Counted from the first letter of the stretch, positions 24,477 through 33,614 are shown. The stretch: DNA of 64,000 nucleotides from Iamia sp. SCSIO 61187 (GCF_019443745.1 NZ_CP050948.1:1612001-1676000), one strand, 5' to 3'. Program-made: numbers and translations. The notes: generated by a model from the sequence alone, not told the origin.

Positions 24477-24482
24477 TAGGTT
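24477..24482 (+). promoter_or_regulatory. Leaderless -10 (TAGGTT)
   Basis: TAGGTT ends 6 bases before GTG 24489. Confidence 0.5.
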
Positions 24483-24488
24483 CGGGCC

Positions 24489-25340
24489 GTGATCCGCCTC
24501 GACGCCGCCACCGTGCTGCTCCAGTGGGGCACCGGCGGGCTGGCCTTCCTGTGGCTCACCACCCGGCGGCGCGAGGTCGGGCTCGGCTACGGCTGGCTGC
24601 TGCGCGGCATCTACGGCCTGATGGCCCTCGCCGGGGCCTTCATCGGCTTCCGCATCGGGCCGGTGTGGGTGCGGGACCTCGCCGCCGTCGGCGTGGGGCT
24701 GGCGGCCGGCGGCGCCCTGGCCGTGTCGGTCGTCCGCCGGGCGGCCGGCGTGTCCGGCCAGCGCGAGCGGGTCGAGAAGCGCAGCGCCCGGGTCGCGGCC
24801 ATGACCGGCATCGACCGCGAGGAGCAGCGCTTCGACGCCGACGCCCCCGAGTTCCCCCCCGTGCTCGACCTGGTGCCGGTGGCCATCGGCCTCGTCGGCC
24901 TCGTCGCCGCCGGCATCGACGCCGGCTCGCCGGTGTGGCTCTCGGTCGCCCGCACCGTCGTCGGTGCCCTCTTCCTCGGCGCCGTCAGCGACGCCATGCT
25001 CCTCGGCCACTGGTACCTGGTGCAGCCGGGCCTGGCCCGGGGGCCGCTGCTCGAGCTGGTCCGGGCCACGGCGATCGTGCTGCCCGTCGAGGTCGCGCTC
25101 CTCCTCGTGCCCACCGGCATGGTGTCGGTCCTCGACGGGTCGATCGACGACGGCTACGGCGGGATCCTCGGGTGGACGTGGGTCACCTGCGCGGTGACGA
25201 CCCTCGGCCTGCTCGCCGTGACCCGGGCCGCCCTCAAGGAGCGCCAGTACAGCGCCGTCATGGCCGCCACCGGCCTGCTCTACCTGGCCATCCTCACCGC
25301 CTTCGGCACCGACCTGGTGGCCCGAGCCCTCCTGTCCTGA
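24489..25340 (+). CDS. Multi-pass membrane protein of unknown function
   Basis: A 283-residue protein with about seven or eight hydrophobic helices: three in the first 85 residues, a charged cytoplasmic-looking stretch at about 87-120 (QRERVEKRSARVAAMTGIDREEQRF), then four or five more. GHWYLVQPGL near the middle is the only striking motif. I do not recognise the family. It has its own leaderless promoter and ends facing the methyltransferase gene; an inverted-repeat element lies between the two stops. Confidence 0.7.
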   Translation: MIRLDAATVLLQWGTGGLAFLWLTTRRREVGLGYGWLLRGIYGLMALAGAFIGFRIGPVWVRDLAAVGVGLAAGGALAVSVVRRAAGVSGQRERVEKRSARVAAMTGIDREEQRFDADAPEFPPVLDLVPVAIGLVGLVAAGIDAGSPVWLSVARTVVGALFLGAVSDAMLLGHWYLVQPGLARGPLLELVRATAIVLPVEVALLLVPTGMVSVLDGSIDDGYGGILGWTWVTCAVTTLGLLAVTRAALKERQYSAVMAATGLLYLAILTAFGTDLVARALLS

Positions 25341-25360
25341 GCGCGTCTCCCGACGAGACG

Positions 25361-25403
25361 TCGTCCGGAACCGCGCCGCATGCGCGAGCTTCCGGACGAG
25401 GTT
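25361..25403. repeat. TCCGGA-type inverted repeat with 19-base loop, copy 1
   Basis: Arms TCGTCCGGAA (25361-25370) and TTCCGGACGA (25390-25399, continuing GGTT) with a 19-base loop. It lies between convergent genes. The left arm is shorter than in the copies at 35388 and 48501, so this is the degenerate member. Confidence 0.8.
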
Positions 25404-25418
25404 GGGGTGACGACGGGG

Positions 25419-26183
25419 TCAGGGCTTCTCGTGGACGGTGACGACCGAGACGCCGAGGTGCCGGGCCGGGGTGCGCTCCAGGCCGTGGATGGCCGGGCGG
25501 AGGTGGCGACCCGGGCCCCACCGCTCGAGCGGCGGCATCATGAACGTGGTCCCGACCTCGGTGAAGCCCACGCCCTCGAGCAGGGCCCGCAGGTCGGCCG
25601 GCCGGTAGTTGCGGGCGGTGGAGATGCGCCGGTGCAGCGGGCGGATCCACGGCACGAACGGGTACCACTTCGACCGGCGCTCGGTGCCCCGGATCATGAA
25701 CGAGTGGGTCTCGAACGGGAACCCGCGGTTGGGGACGGTGATGTAGAGGGCCCCGCCCGGGCGCAGGAGCCGGAAGGCCTCGGCCGCCGCCCTCTCGTGG
25801 TCGACCACGTGCTCGAGGGTCTCGATGGCGATCACCGCGTCGTAGGAGCCGTCGGGGTCGCTGACGGCCTCGGCGCTCTCGAGCCGGAGGTCGAAGCGGT
25901 CGGCGTCGGGCCGGTCGGCGATGCGCCGGCGGAACTCCTCGAGGCGGACCTCCTCGACCTCGACGCCGGTGACCCGGGCGAACCCGTCGAGCAGCCGCTC
26001 GGTGTAGGAGCCGTTCCCGCACCCCATGTCCAAGATGCGCTCGCCGCGCAGCGGGCGGATGGCGTCGAGGAGCTCGAGCCGGCGGGTGATCCCCAGCGAG
26101 TCCAGGGGCTCGGGCCAGCCCAGGCTGAGGGCGCGCCCGTCGCCCCAGGCGGGCTCATCCGGCGTGGTCACGTGCTCGGACAT
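25419..26183 (-). CDS. Class I SAM-dependent methyltransferase
   Basis: A 254-residue methyltransferase. Motif I ILDMGCGNGSYTERLL is at about residues 50-65, followed by acidic motif II, DAVIAIETLEHVVDHERA (motif IV) and LLRPGGALYITVPNRG (motif VI). It resembles UbiE/Coq5-like and glycan-tailoring methyltransferases, so a small molecule or sugar acceptor is likely; the exact one is unknown. ATG 26183 is used. GAGGAT lies 6 bases upstream and could serve as a weak -10 or as a ribosome site. Divergent from the SGNH hydrolase gene. Confidence 0.85.
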   Translation of the reverse strand: MSEHVTTPDEPAWGDGRALSLGWPEPLDSLGITRRLELLDAIRPLRGERILDMGCGNGSYTERLLDGFARVTGVEVEEVRLEEFRRRIADRPDADRFDLRLESAEAVSDPDGSYDAVIAIETLEHVVDHERAAAEAFRLLRPGGALYITVPNRGFPFETHSFMIRGTERRSKWYPFVPWIRPLHRRISTARNYRPADLRALLEGVGFTEVGTTFMMPPLERWGPGRHLRPAIHGLERTPARHLGVSVVTVHEKP

Positions 26184-26291
26184 GCGGTGATCCTCGCACA
26201 GGCCCTCCCGACGCTCGGCGTCGCCGGGGCGGGTGGTAGAACACGGCCCGGAGGATCGGCGGCGGCCTCCCGAGATCGAGAGGGAGACGGC

Positions 26292-27956
26292 GTGGTGCGA
26301 CGGGTGGTGGGGGCAGCGCTGGCCGCCATCGTGGCGTGCGGGACCGTCGTGGCCGGGGCGCTCCCGGCCCCCGCGGCGCCGGCGTCGCCCCCGGCGGTCA
26401 CCTGCCCCACGCCGCTGCCGGGCCCCCGGGCGGTCGTCCAGCTGGCCTACGTCGTCCTGCTCCGGCGCTGCCCCGAGCCCGCCGGCGCCGCCGCCTGGGA
26501 GGCGAGCCTCCGCGACGGGCTGCCCGCCGAGGCCTTCGCCCGACGCATCACCGCCACCGCCGAGGCCCGGGGCGTGGTGGTCGACGACGCCTACGCCCGG
26601 GTCCTGGACCGGCCGGCCTCGGCCATCGACCGCGCCTTCTGGGCCGGGTGGCTGCGGCCCGAGGCCACCGTCGCCCGCCGCCACGACCACCTCCTCGCCG
26701 CCCTGGCCGCCTCGGCCGAGGTGTTCGCCACCGCCGGCGGGGACCACGGCCGCTACGTCGACCTCCTGTACCAGCGCATCCTCGGTCGCCCCGCCGAGCC
26801 CGCGGGCCGGGCCCACTGGGTCGCCCGCCTCGACGGCGGCGAGCGCCGGTCGGTCGTGGCCCGGACCCTGCTCCGCCTGGGCGAGCCCCTCGGGGTGACG
26901 GTGGACGGGGCGTGGGCCGAGGTCCTCGACGCCGTCCCGCCGCCCGACCAGCGGGCCGCCGACGTCGACCGCCTCCGCGCCGACGGCGACCGGCTCGGCC
27001 TGTCGGCCCGCCTGGTCGGATCGTCGGCGTTCGCGGTCCGGGCCGACGGGCGGGCGCTGGTGCGCGACGGCCGCTACGTCGCCCTCGGCGACTCCTACGT
27101 GGTGGGGGAGGGCAACCCGCCGTTCGTCGTCGAGCCCGACCGCTGCGGCTGGTCGGCCGCCGGCTACCCCGAGGTGGCCCGGACCAGCAGCGAGCACGTG
27201 CCCGGCACGCTCGACATGGTGGCCTGCAGCGGGGCGACCCTCGCCAGCCTGTACCCCTCCGGTCCGCAGGGCGAGGCCGTCCCGGGCCAGATCGACCGGC
27301 TGGCCGAGGGCGACGCGCCCGCCCTGGTGACGCTCACCATCGGCGGCAACGACATCGGGTTCACCCCGATCCTCACCACCTGCCTCCAGGTCCTCGTCGG
27401 CAGCAGCCAGCTCAACGGCTCCTACAGCCGGGCGGGGTGCGACGCCTGGCTCGACGGAGCGGTCGCGGCCATCGCCGAGCTGCGCACCGGTCAGACCGAC
27501 GGGGCCGGCGGCCTCCGCAGCTGCGGCGGCCACGCCTGCACCCTCGCTCTAGCCGTGGCCGACGTCGTGGCCGCCGCCCCCGGGGCCCGGGTGGTGGTCG
27601 TCGGCTACCCGCCGCTGGTGCACGCGACCGACGCCGCCTGCTCGGGCCCGGTGCGCTGGGACGACGGCGCACCGTTCGCCGAGGCGCGGTGGCTCTTCGC
27701 CGGCAGCGACGTCCGGCGCGGCCGGGCCGTCGTCGCCGCCCTCAACGCCGCCCTGGCCGACGCCGCGGCCGCATCCGGCGCCACCTTCGTCGACCCGGCG
27801 ACGGCCTTCGCCGGCCACGCCGCCTGCAGCGCCGATCCGTGGGTCCACGGCCTCGTCCTGTCCCGGTCCGGGTCCCCCGCCAGCGCCTCGTTCCACCCCA
27901 CCCGGCGGGGCGGCGTCGCCCTGGCCGCCGCCCTCACCGCCACCCTGGAGCCCTGA
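26292..27956 (+). CDS. Secreted SGNH/GDSL hydrolase with DUF4214 domains
   Basis: A 554-residue exported esterase-like protein. The signal peptide is residues 1 to about 35 (RRVVGAALAAIVAC... ending APAAPA). Two DUF4214-type units follow (RAVVQLAYVVLLRRCPEPAGAAAWEASL; YVDLLYQRILGRPAEPAGRAHW) across residues 45-250. The SGNH domain has block I ALGDSYVVGEGNP (catalytic Ser), block III TIGGNDIGF and block V SFHPTRRG (catalytic His). Such hydrolases remove acyl or acetyl groups from glycans or lipids outside the cell. GTG 26292 is favoured by AGGGAG 5 bases upstream. DUF4214 is often found in secreted or polysaccharide-linked proteins, so a glycan deacylase is a fair guess. Confidence 0.88.
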   Translation: MVRRVVGAALAAIVACGTVVAGALPAPAAPASPPAVTCPTPLPGPRAVVQLAYVVLLRRCPEPAGAAAWEASLRDGLPAEAFARRITATAEARGVVVDDAYARVLDRPASAIDRAFWAGWLRPEATVARRHDHLLAALAASAEVFATAGGDHGRYVDLLYQRILGRPAEPAGRAHWVARLDGGERRSVVARTLLRLGEPLGVTVDGAWAEVLDAVPPPDQRAADVDRLRADGDRLGLSARLVGSSAFAVRADGRALVRDGRYVALGDSYVVGEGNPPFVVEPDRCGWSAAGYPEVARTSSEHVPGTLDMVACSGATLASLYPSGPQGEAVPGQIDRLAEGDAPALVTLTIGGNDIGFTPILTTCLQVLVGSSQLNGSYSRAGCDAWLDGAVAAIAELRTGQTDGAGGLRSCGGHACTLALAVADVVAAAPGARVVVVGYPPLVHATDAACSGPVRWDDGAPFAEARWLFAGSDVRRGRAVVAALNAALADAAAASGATFVDPATAFAGHAACSADPWVHGLVLSRSGSPASASFHPTRRGGVALAAALTATLEP

Positions 27957-28019
27957 CCCCGCCATCGTGGGCCCGCACGTGGCCCGCCAGGCCTTGGGTC
28001 TGGGGGGGTGGGCGCGCTG

Positions 28020-28721
28020 TCAGCGGGGGAGGCGGAGCGTGGCTCGCAGGCCGCGGTGGTCGCTCCCGGGGAGGGCCAGCCGCTCGAGGGCCACGACCTC
28101 GACGCCGGCGCTGACCACCACGTGGTCGAGCGTCAGGAACGGCGGCAGCGGCAGGCGGTAGACCGGCTGGTCGACCGGCCAGGTGGGGTACCACCGGTGG
28201 CCCAGCACGGCGCTGGCGTCGACCAGGTCGTGGCGGGAGAGCGCCCGCCGGAAGGCGCCGTGGCCGCCGGTGGCGTTCCAGTCGCCGGCCAGGATCACCG
28301 GTCCCGGGGCGTCGTCGCCGATGCCGGTGTTGGCCACCAGACCGTCGTGCCAGGTCACCACGTCACGGTCGTGCACCGGCGCCTGGGTGTGCACCGGCAC
28401 CAGACGCACCGGGATCCCGGCCACGTCGATGTCGACGACCTGCCCCGGGCGGCCACCGAGGTCCCGCCGATCGGCGGCGAGGAGGGGCCGACGCGACGCG
28501 ACCAGGCTCCCGAAGTACCACTCGCTGGGGTCGTCGGCCTGGTGGGGGAACGTCGACGCCAGCCCGGCCTCCTCCAGGGCGGCCCGGGTCGCAGCGGCGT
28601 GCTCGGTCAGCAGGAGGACGTCGGCGTCGAGCGCGGCGAGGGCCTCGGCCTGGGCCACGGGGTCGCGCTGGCCCCGCTCGAGGTTGGCCGCCACCACCGT
28701 GAACGTGACCCCGTCGCCCAC
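28020..28721 (-). CDS. Endonuclease/exonuclease/phosphatase (EEP) family protein
   Basis: A 233-residue EEP-fold hydrolase. Motifs in order are VVAANLERG (N), DADVLLLTEH (the E of LxE), VPVHTQAPVHDR (H), ILAGDWNATGG (GDxN) and PGSDHRGL (SDH). Members hydrolyse phosphodiesters in nucleic acids or lipids. GTG 28721 begins just before the first strand. An open extension back to GTG 28865 is possible and would give 281 residues with a Pro-rich head; neither start has a clear ribosome site. The upstream neighbour metH ends 44 bases before 28865, so read-through is likely. The substrate is unknown. Confidence 0.8.
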   Translation of the reverse strand: MGDGVTFTVVAANLERGQRDPVAQAEALAALDADVLLLTEHAAATRAALEEAGLASTFPHQADDPSEWYFGSLVASRRPLLAADRRDLGGRPGQVVDIDVAGIPVRLVPVHTQAPVHDRDVVTWHDGLVANTGIGDDAPGPVILAGDWNATGGHGAFRRALSRHDLVDASAVLGHRWYPTWPVDQPVYRLPLPPFLTLDHVVVSAGVEVVALERLALPGSDHRGLRATLRLPR

Positions 28722-28909
28722 CCGGGTCGGGGGCGACGGCGACCGGGGCAGGAGAGGGAGGGCCGATGAGAGCGTGATCCACGCCCGCCGGGCCGTGACG
28801 CGCGTCGGCCACGGCCGCTCCGGGTCGGGCGACGGGAGGGACGGCGGGGGCGACCGGCGCGGCACTGCGTCAGGGGCGCGCCGCCCGCGCTGCTCGGCGG
28901 GCACCGGCT

Positions 28910-31900
28910 TCAGCGGACGACGAAGTACTTGGCGGCCGGGTGGTGGAGGATGATCGCCGAGGTGGTCTGCTCGGGCTGGTACTGGTAGCCGGTGTCCTCG
29001 CTGACCTCGATGCCGATGCGCTCGGCGCCGAGCAGCCGGGCCACCCGCTCGTTGTCCTCGAGGTCCGGGCACGCCGGGTAGCCCCACGAGTAGCGCCCGC
29101 CCCGGTACTGCTGGCGGAACAGGCCGGCCAGCGACGGGCCGTCCTCGTCGGCGAAGCCCCACTCCTCGCGGATGCGGCGGTGCCACATCTCGGCCAGGGC
29201 CTCGGCCATCTCCACGCCCAGGCCGTGCAGCAGCAGGTAGTCCTGGTACTTGTCGGCGGCGAAGAGCTCGGCCGTCCGCTCCGAGATGGCGGCGCCCATG
29301 GTGACGATGTGGAAGGCGACGTAGTCGGGCTCGTCGGACTTCATCGGCTTCACCAGGTCGGTGATGCACTGGTACGGGTCGACCCGCGAGCGGGGGAACC
29401 GGAACCGGGTCAGCTCGTCGGTGCGGGAGTCGTCGGCCCAGATCACGATGTCCTGGCCGTCGCTGTTGGCCGGGTAGTAGCCGTAGACGACCGCCGGGTT
29501 GAGCAGGCCCTCGGTGGTGGCCTGGGCCAGCTGCGAGCGCAGCAGGGGCCGCATCCGCTCCCGGAACTCGTCGTTGGTCTCCTTGGACCCGTCGACCTTG
29601 GCCTCGGGGCGGAACTGCCACTGGTTCCGGAAGATCGCCGTCTCGTTGATGTACTTGGTGATCTGGTCGAGGGCGATGCCCTTGACGACCTTCGAGCCGG
29701 TGAAGGGCGGGGCGAACACCTCGTTGTCGGCGTCGAGGCCGACCCAGCGGTCGGGGAGGTCCTCGTCGGACGTGCTGGCGTCGCGGCCGCCGAAGCGACC
29801 CGACAGCTGGACCTCGGAGTCGCTCGGGACCAGGCCCCACTCGGGGTCGTCGGGCTCCTCGGCGTGCTTGATCGCCCCGAGCCGGTCCATGACGTGGAGG
29901 CCCTCGAAGGCGTCCTTGCCGTAGAAGAGGCGGCCGCCGTAGACGTTGCGGAGGTCGCGCTCGACGTAGGTGCGGGTGAGGGCGGCCCCGCCGAGCAGGA
30001 CGGGCAGGTCGAGCTCGCGGGTGTTCAGCTCCTCGAGGTTGTCGCGCATGATCAGCGTCGACTTCACCAGCAGGCCGCTCATCCCGATGGCGTCGGCCTC
30101 GACCTCGAGGGCCTTCTCGATCATGTCGCCGATGCCGACCTTGATCCCGATGTTGAAGACCTCGTAGCCGTTGTTGGTGAGGATGATGTCGACGAGGTTC
30201 TTGCCGATGTCGTGGACGTCGCCCTTCACCGTGGCCAGGACGATGCGCCCCTTGCGGGCCTCGCCCTCGACCTTCTCCATGTGGGGCTCGAGGTGCGCCA
30301 CGGCGGCCTTCATGGTCTCGGCCGACTGGAGCACGAACGGCAGCTGCATCTCGCCCTTGCCGAACAGGTCGCCCACGACGCGCATGCCGGCGAGGAGCAC
30401 GTCGTTGACGATCTGGAGGGCGGTGAGCCCGCCGGCCATGGCCGCGTCGAGCTCGTCCTGCAGGCCGTCGCGGTCGCCGTCGATGATGCGCTGGCTGAGC
30501 CGCTTCTCGATGGGCCAGTCGGAGCGGTCCTCGCGCACGACCTCCTGCACCTTCACGTCGGCGAAGATGTCGAGCAGCTTGTGCAGCGGGTCGTAGTCGG
30601 CGTCGCCGTCGGCCAGCAGCCCCTCGGTGCCGCGGCGGTCGTAGATCAGGTCGAGGCAGACGTCGCGCTGCTCGTCGGGGATCCGCGAGATGGGGAGGAT
30701 CTTCGAGGCGTGGACGATGGCCGAGTCGAGCCCGTGCTTGGTCGCCTCGTGGATGAAGATCGAGTTGAGGACGTGGCGGGCCGCCGGGTTGATGCCGAAG
30801 CTGACGTTGGAGACGCCGAGGGTGGTGTGGCAGCCCGGGAACTCCTCCTTGATCTGCTTGATGGCGTCCATGGTGGCCATGGCGTCCTTGCGCAGGTCCT
30901 CGTCGCCCGTCGTGAGCGGGAAGGTGAGGGCGTCGAAGATGAGGTCCGACTCCTCCAGCCCGTAGCTGTCGCGGGCGAGGTCGACGATGCGCCGGGCCAC
31001 GCGCAGCTTCCACTCGGCGGTGCGGGCCTGGCCCTCCTCGTCGATGAGCAGGCAGATCACGGCGGCGCCGTAGTCGCGGGCCAGGGAGAAGACCCGGTCG
31101 AGCCGGCTGCCCTCGGCGAAGCCGTCCTCGAGGTTGGCCGAGTTGAGGATGGCCCGGCCGCCGACGTGCTGGAGACCGGCCTCCATCACCTCGGGCTCGG
31201 TGGAGTCGAGCACCAGGGGGGCGTTGGCCTGGGTGGCGAAGCGGCTGGCCACCTCGTCCATGTCGCCGGTGCCGTCGCGGCCGACGTAGTCGACGCACAC
31301 GTCGAGGACGTGGGCGCCCTCCTTGATCTGGGCGTTGGCCATGGCGACGGTGGTGTCCCAGTCGCCCTCGAGCAGCGCCTCCCGGAACTTCTTGGAGCCG
31401 TTGGCGTTGGTGCGCTCGCCGATCATCAGGAAGCTGGCGTCCTGCTCGAGCGGCACCGCCGAGTAGATCGACGTCACCGCGGCCTCGTACTCCGGCGTGC
31501 GGGCCGCCGGGGTGAGGCCCGGGGCCATCTCGGCCAGCAGCTGGATGTACTCCGGCGTGGTGCCGCAGCAGCCGCCGATGACCTGGACGCCGAACTCCTC
31601 GACGAAGCGCTTCTGGTAGTCGCGCAGCTCGACGGCGGTGAGGTCGTAGTGCATGGCCCCGTCGACGACCGACGGGAGCCCGGCGTTGGGCAGGCACGAG
31701 ATCGGGGTGCGAGCGGCACTGGAGAGGTGGCGCAGGTGCTCGCTCATCTCGCTCGGGCCGGTGGCGCAGTTGAGCCCGACGATGTCGACCTTCAGCGGGT
31801 CGATGGCGGCCAGGGCGGCGCCGATCTCGGTGCCGAGGAGCATCCGGCCGGTGAGCTCCATCGTCACCTGGGCCTGGATGGGGACCTGGCGGCCCTCGGC

Positions 31901-32446
31901 GGCCATGGCCCGGCGGGCGCCGATCACGGCGGCCTTCAGGGCCAGCAGGTCGAAGTGGGTCTCGAGGATGAACAGGTCGACGCCGCCCTCGAGCAGGCCC
32001 CGGCACGCCTCCTCGTAGGAGTCGCGCAGGGCGGCGAAGCGGATCTGGCCCAGCGACGGCGACTTGGTGCCGGGCCCGAGCGAGCCGGCCACGTAGCGGG
32101 GCTTGTCCGGGGTGGAGAACCCGTCGGCCACCTCCCGGGCGATGCGGGCGTTGGCCAGGGCGATCTCGTGGGACCGCTCGGGGATGTCGTACTCGCCCAG
32201 CGGCACGGCGAAGGCGCCGAAGGTGTTGGTCTCGACGACGTCGGCGCCGACCTCGAGGTAGGCGGTGTGGAGGGCGGCCACCACGTCGGGGCGGGTGACG
32301 CCGAGGATGTCGGTGCAGCCCTCGAACGCCGGGCCGCCGTAGTCGTCGAGGCTCAGGTCCTGGGTCTGCATCCAGGTCCCCGTGGCGCCGTCGTACACGA
32401 CGACGCGCTCGGCCACCGCGTCCAGGAACCCTCTGCCGTCAGCCAT
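28910..32446 (-). CDS. metH: Cobalamin-dependent methionine synthase
   Basis: A 1178-residue modular enzyme that transfers methyl from methyltetrahydrofolate via cobalamin to homocysteine. The homocysteine domain has zinc ligands in GLNCATG and GGCCGTT (about residues 1-315). The folate domain begins LMIGERTNANGSKKF (about 335). The cobalamin cap and Rossmann domain have DVHDIGKN with its lower-ligand His (about 750-760), and the activation domain carries RFRFPRSR and YSWGYPACPD near the C-terminus. All four modules are present. TAGCCT (complement of 32453-32458) ends 6 bases before ATG, so the mRNA is probably leaderless and cannot carry a cobalamin riboswitch. It may be co-transcribed with the EEP gene. 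Confidence 0.97.
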   Translation of the reverse strand: MADGRGFLDAVAERVVVYDGATGTWMQTQDLSLDDYGGPAFEGCTDILGVTRPDVVAALHTAYLEVGADVVETNTFGAFAVPLGEYDIPERSHEIALANARIAREVADGFSTPDKPRYVAGSLGPGTKSPSLGQIRFAALRDSYEEACRGLLEGGVDLFILETHFDLLALKAAVIGARRAMAAEGRQVPIQAQVTMELTGRMLLGTEIGAALAAIDPLKVDIVGLNCATGPSEMSEHLRHLSSAARTPISCLPNAGLPSVVDGAMHYDLTAVELRDYQKRFVEEFGVQVIGGCCGTTPEYIQLLAEMAPGLTPAARTPEYEAAVTSIYSAVPLEQDASFLMIGERTNANGSKKFREALLEGDWDTTVAMANAQIKEGAHVLDVCVDYVGRDGTGDMDEVASRFATQANAPLVLDSTEPEVMEAGLQHVGGRAILNSANLEDGFAEGSRLDRVFSLARDYGAAVICLLIDEEGQARTAEWKLRVARRIVDLARDSYGLEESDLIFDALTFPLTTGDEDLRKDAMATMDAIKQIKEEFPGCHTTLGVSNVSFGINPAARHVLNSIFIHEATKHGLDSAIVHASKILPISRIPDEQRDVCLDLIYDRRGTEGLLADGDADYDPLHKLLDIFADVKVQEVVREDRSDWPIEKRLSQRIIDGDRDGLQDELDAAMAGGLTALQIVNDVLLAGMRVVGDLFGKGEMQLPFVLQSAETMKAAVAHLEPHMEKVEGEARKGRIVLATVKGDVHDIGKNLVDIILTNNGYEVFNIGIKVGIGDMIEKALEVEADAIGMSGLLVKSTLIMRDNLEELNTRELDLPVLLGGAALTRTYVERDLRNVYGGRLFYGKDAFEGLHVMDRLGAIKHAEEPDDPEWGLVPSDSEVQLSGRFGGRDASTSDEDLPDRWVGLDADNEVFAPPFTGSKVVKGIALDQITKYINETAIFRNQWQFRPEAKVDGSKETNDEFRERMRPLLRSQLAQATTEGLLNPAVVYGYYPANSDGQDIVIWADDSRTDELTRFRFPRSRVDPYQCITDLVKPMKSDEPDYVAFHIVTMGAAISERTAELFAADKYQDYLLLHGLGVEMAEALAEMWHRRIREEWGFADEDGPSLAGLFRQQYRGGRYSWGYPACPDLEDNERVARLLGAERIGIEVSEDTGYQYQPEQTTSAIILHHPAAKYFVVR

Positions 32447-32452
32447 CGAGAC

Positions 32453-32458
32453 AGGCTA
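32453..32458 (-). promoter_or_regulatory. Leaderless -10 (TAGCCT) for metH
   Basis: The hexamer ends 6 bases before ATG 32446 and lies within the last codons of the neighbouring small gene, whose stop is at 32456. Confidence 0.5.
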
Positions 32459-32767
32459 CCGAGGCTCCTCGGGGCCCTGGTCATCGGTTGCCAGGTCGGG
32501 GTCCTCGTCGGCGTTGCTCCCGCCGGGGACGGTGGCGGTGAGGCGGGCGCGCTCCTCGGGGGTGATGGAGCGGAGCAGGGCGATAGACACCGCCCCGAAC
32601 ACGACGGCGGCGACGATCAGCCCGATGGCGAAGGCCGCCGAGCCCTTGGTGGCCAGCACGGCCACGGCCGCGATCACCGCCACCACGGCGGCCACGAACA
32701 GCCCGACCATGGCGTCGGCCCGGCGGCGGGCCGCAGCGATGTCGCCGTGGAGGGAGGTGTCGGCCAT
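32456..32767 (-). CDS. Small two-helix membrane protein of unknown function
   Basis: A 103-residue protein with a short charged N-terminus (DIAAARRRADAM), two adjacent hydrophobic helices (about residues 20-65, VGLFVAAVVAVIAAVAVLA then FAIGLIVAAVVFGAVSIALL) and an acidic tail ending in EDPDLATDDQGPEEPR. No family is recognised. ATG 32767 has GACGCT 6 bases upstream, a GANNNT variant of the leaderless -10. Divergent from uppS, and its stop is 10 bases before the metH start. Confidence 0.65.
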   Translation of the reverse strand: MADTSLHGDIAAARRRADAMVGLFVAAVVAVIAAVAVLATKGSAAFAIGLIVAAVVFGAVSIALLRSITPEERARLTATVPGGSNADEDPDLATDDQGPEEPR

Positions 32768-32842
32768 CGGCCCAGCGTCGCACGGCCGGGCGGGGAGCGC
32801 CGCGGATCGGGCGGGCGCACGGGGCCCGGCGGGGCGCCCCGG

Positions 32843-32848
32843 TACTGT
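32843..32848 (+). promoter_or_regulatory. Leaderless -10 (TACTGT) for uppS
   Basis: TACTGT ends 6 bases before ATG 32855. Confidence 0.55.
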
Positions 32849-32854
32849 GCGGCG

Positions 32855-33610
32855 ATGCGGATCATCGAGGCCAGCCAGGTCGCCGACGTGCGAGCGGGGG
32901 AGATCCCCCGGCACCTCGGGGTGATCATGGACGGCAACGGGCGCTGGGCCCAGATGCGCTCGCTCACCCGCTCCGAGGGCCACGCCGCCGCCGAGGACGC
33001 CGTGGTCGCCACCGTCGACGCCTGCCTCGACCTCGGCGTCGAGTGGGCCTCGGCGTATGCCTTCTCCACCGAGAACTGGACCCGCGAGATGGAGGAGATC
33101 GCCTTCCTCATGCGGTTCGACGAGTGGCTGCTGCGCAAGGAGCGCCGCGACGAGCTCAACGACAAGGGCGTCCAGATCCGCTTCTGCGGGCGCCTCGACG
33201 ACCCCCGCATCCCCGCCGACTCGCGGGACTGGCTCTACGAGACGGCCGAGCTGACGGCCCACAACACGCGCATGGTGCTCGCCATCGCCTTCAACTACGG
33301 CGGCCGGACCGAGATCGTCGACGCCTGCCGGCGGCTGGTCGAGGCCGGCGTGCCGGCGGCGGAGATCACCGAGGAGCGGCTCTCGGCCGAGATGTACGCC
33401 CCCGACATGCCCGACCTCGACCTGGTGATCCGCACCTCCAGCGAGAACCGGACGTCGAACTTCTTCCCGTGGCAGGCCACCTACGCCGAGCTGGTCTTCA
33501 TGGACACGCTGTGGCCCGACTTCCGCGCCGGGCACCTCTACTCCGCCGTCGCCGAGTACCAGGCCCGCCGCCGGAGGTTGGGCGCCGCCGAAGCCAGCCC
33601 TCGTCCCTGA
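32855..33610 (+). CDS. uppS: Isoprenyl transferase (cis-prenyltransferase, UppS family)
   Basis: A 251-residue cis-prenyltransferase that condenses isopentenyl diphosphate onto an allylic primer to make the polyprenyl carrier for peptidoglycan and polysaccharide. The catalytic Asp26 is in VIMDGNGRWA, followed by the usual AFSTENW. The isopentenyl-diphosphate-binding motif, normally R-T-(S/G)-G-E-x-R-x-S-N-F-L-L-W-Q, reads R193-T-S-S-E-N-R-T-S-N-F-F-P-W-Q207: the Gly is replaced by Ser and LL by FP. The essential Arg, Glu, Arg and Ser remain. It has a leaderless promoter and is followed by a hairpin (33615-33641) and the polyprenyl synthetase gene. Chain length cannot be told from sequence. 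Confidence 0.93.
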   Translation: MRIIEASQVADVRAGEIPRHLGVIMDGNGRWAQMRSLTRSEGHAAAEDAVVATVDACLDLGVEWASAYAFSTENWTREMEEIAFLMRFDEWLLRKERRDELNDKGVQIRFCGRLDDPRIPADSRDWLYETAELTAHNTRMVLAIAFNYGGRTEIVDACRRLVEAGVPAAEITEERLSAEMYAPDMPDLDLVIRTSSENRTSNFFPWQATYAELVFMDTLWPDFRAGHLYSAVAEYQARRRRLGAAEASPRP

Positions 33611-33614
33611 CCCC

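Noticed and set aside
28940-32854. A 1300-codon open frame antisense to metH
   Set aside because: It mirrors metH codon by codon, has no recognisable domain and results from the very high GC; only its last part, which is uppS on the same strand, is real.
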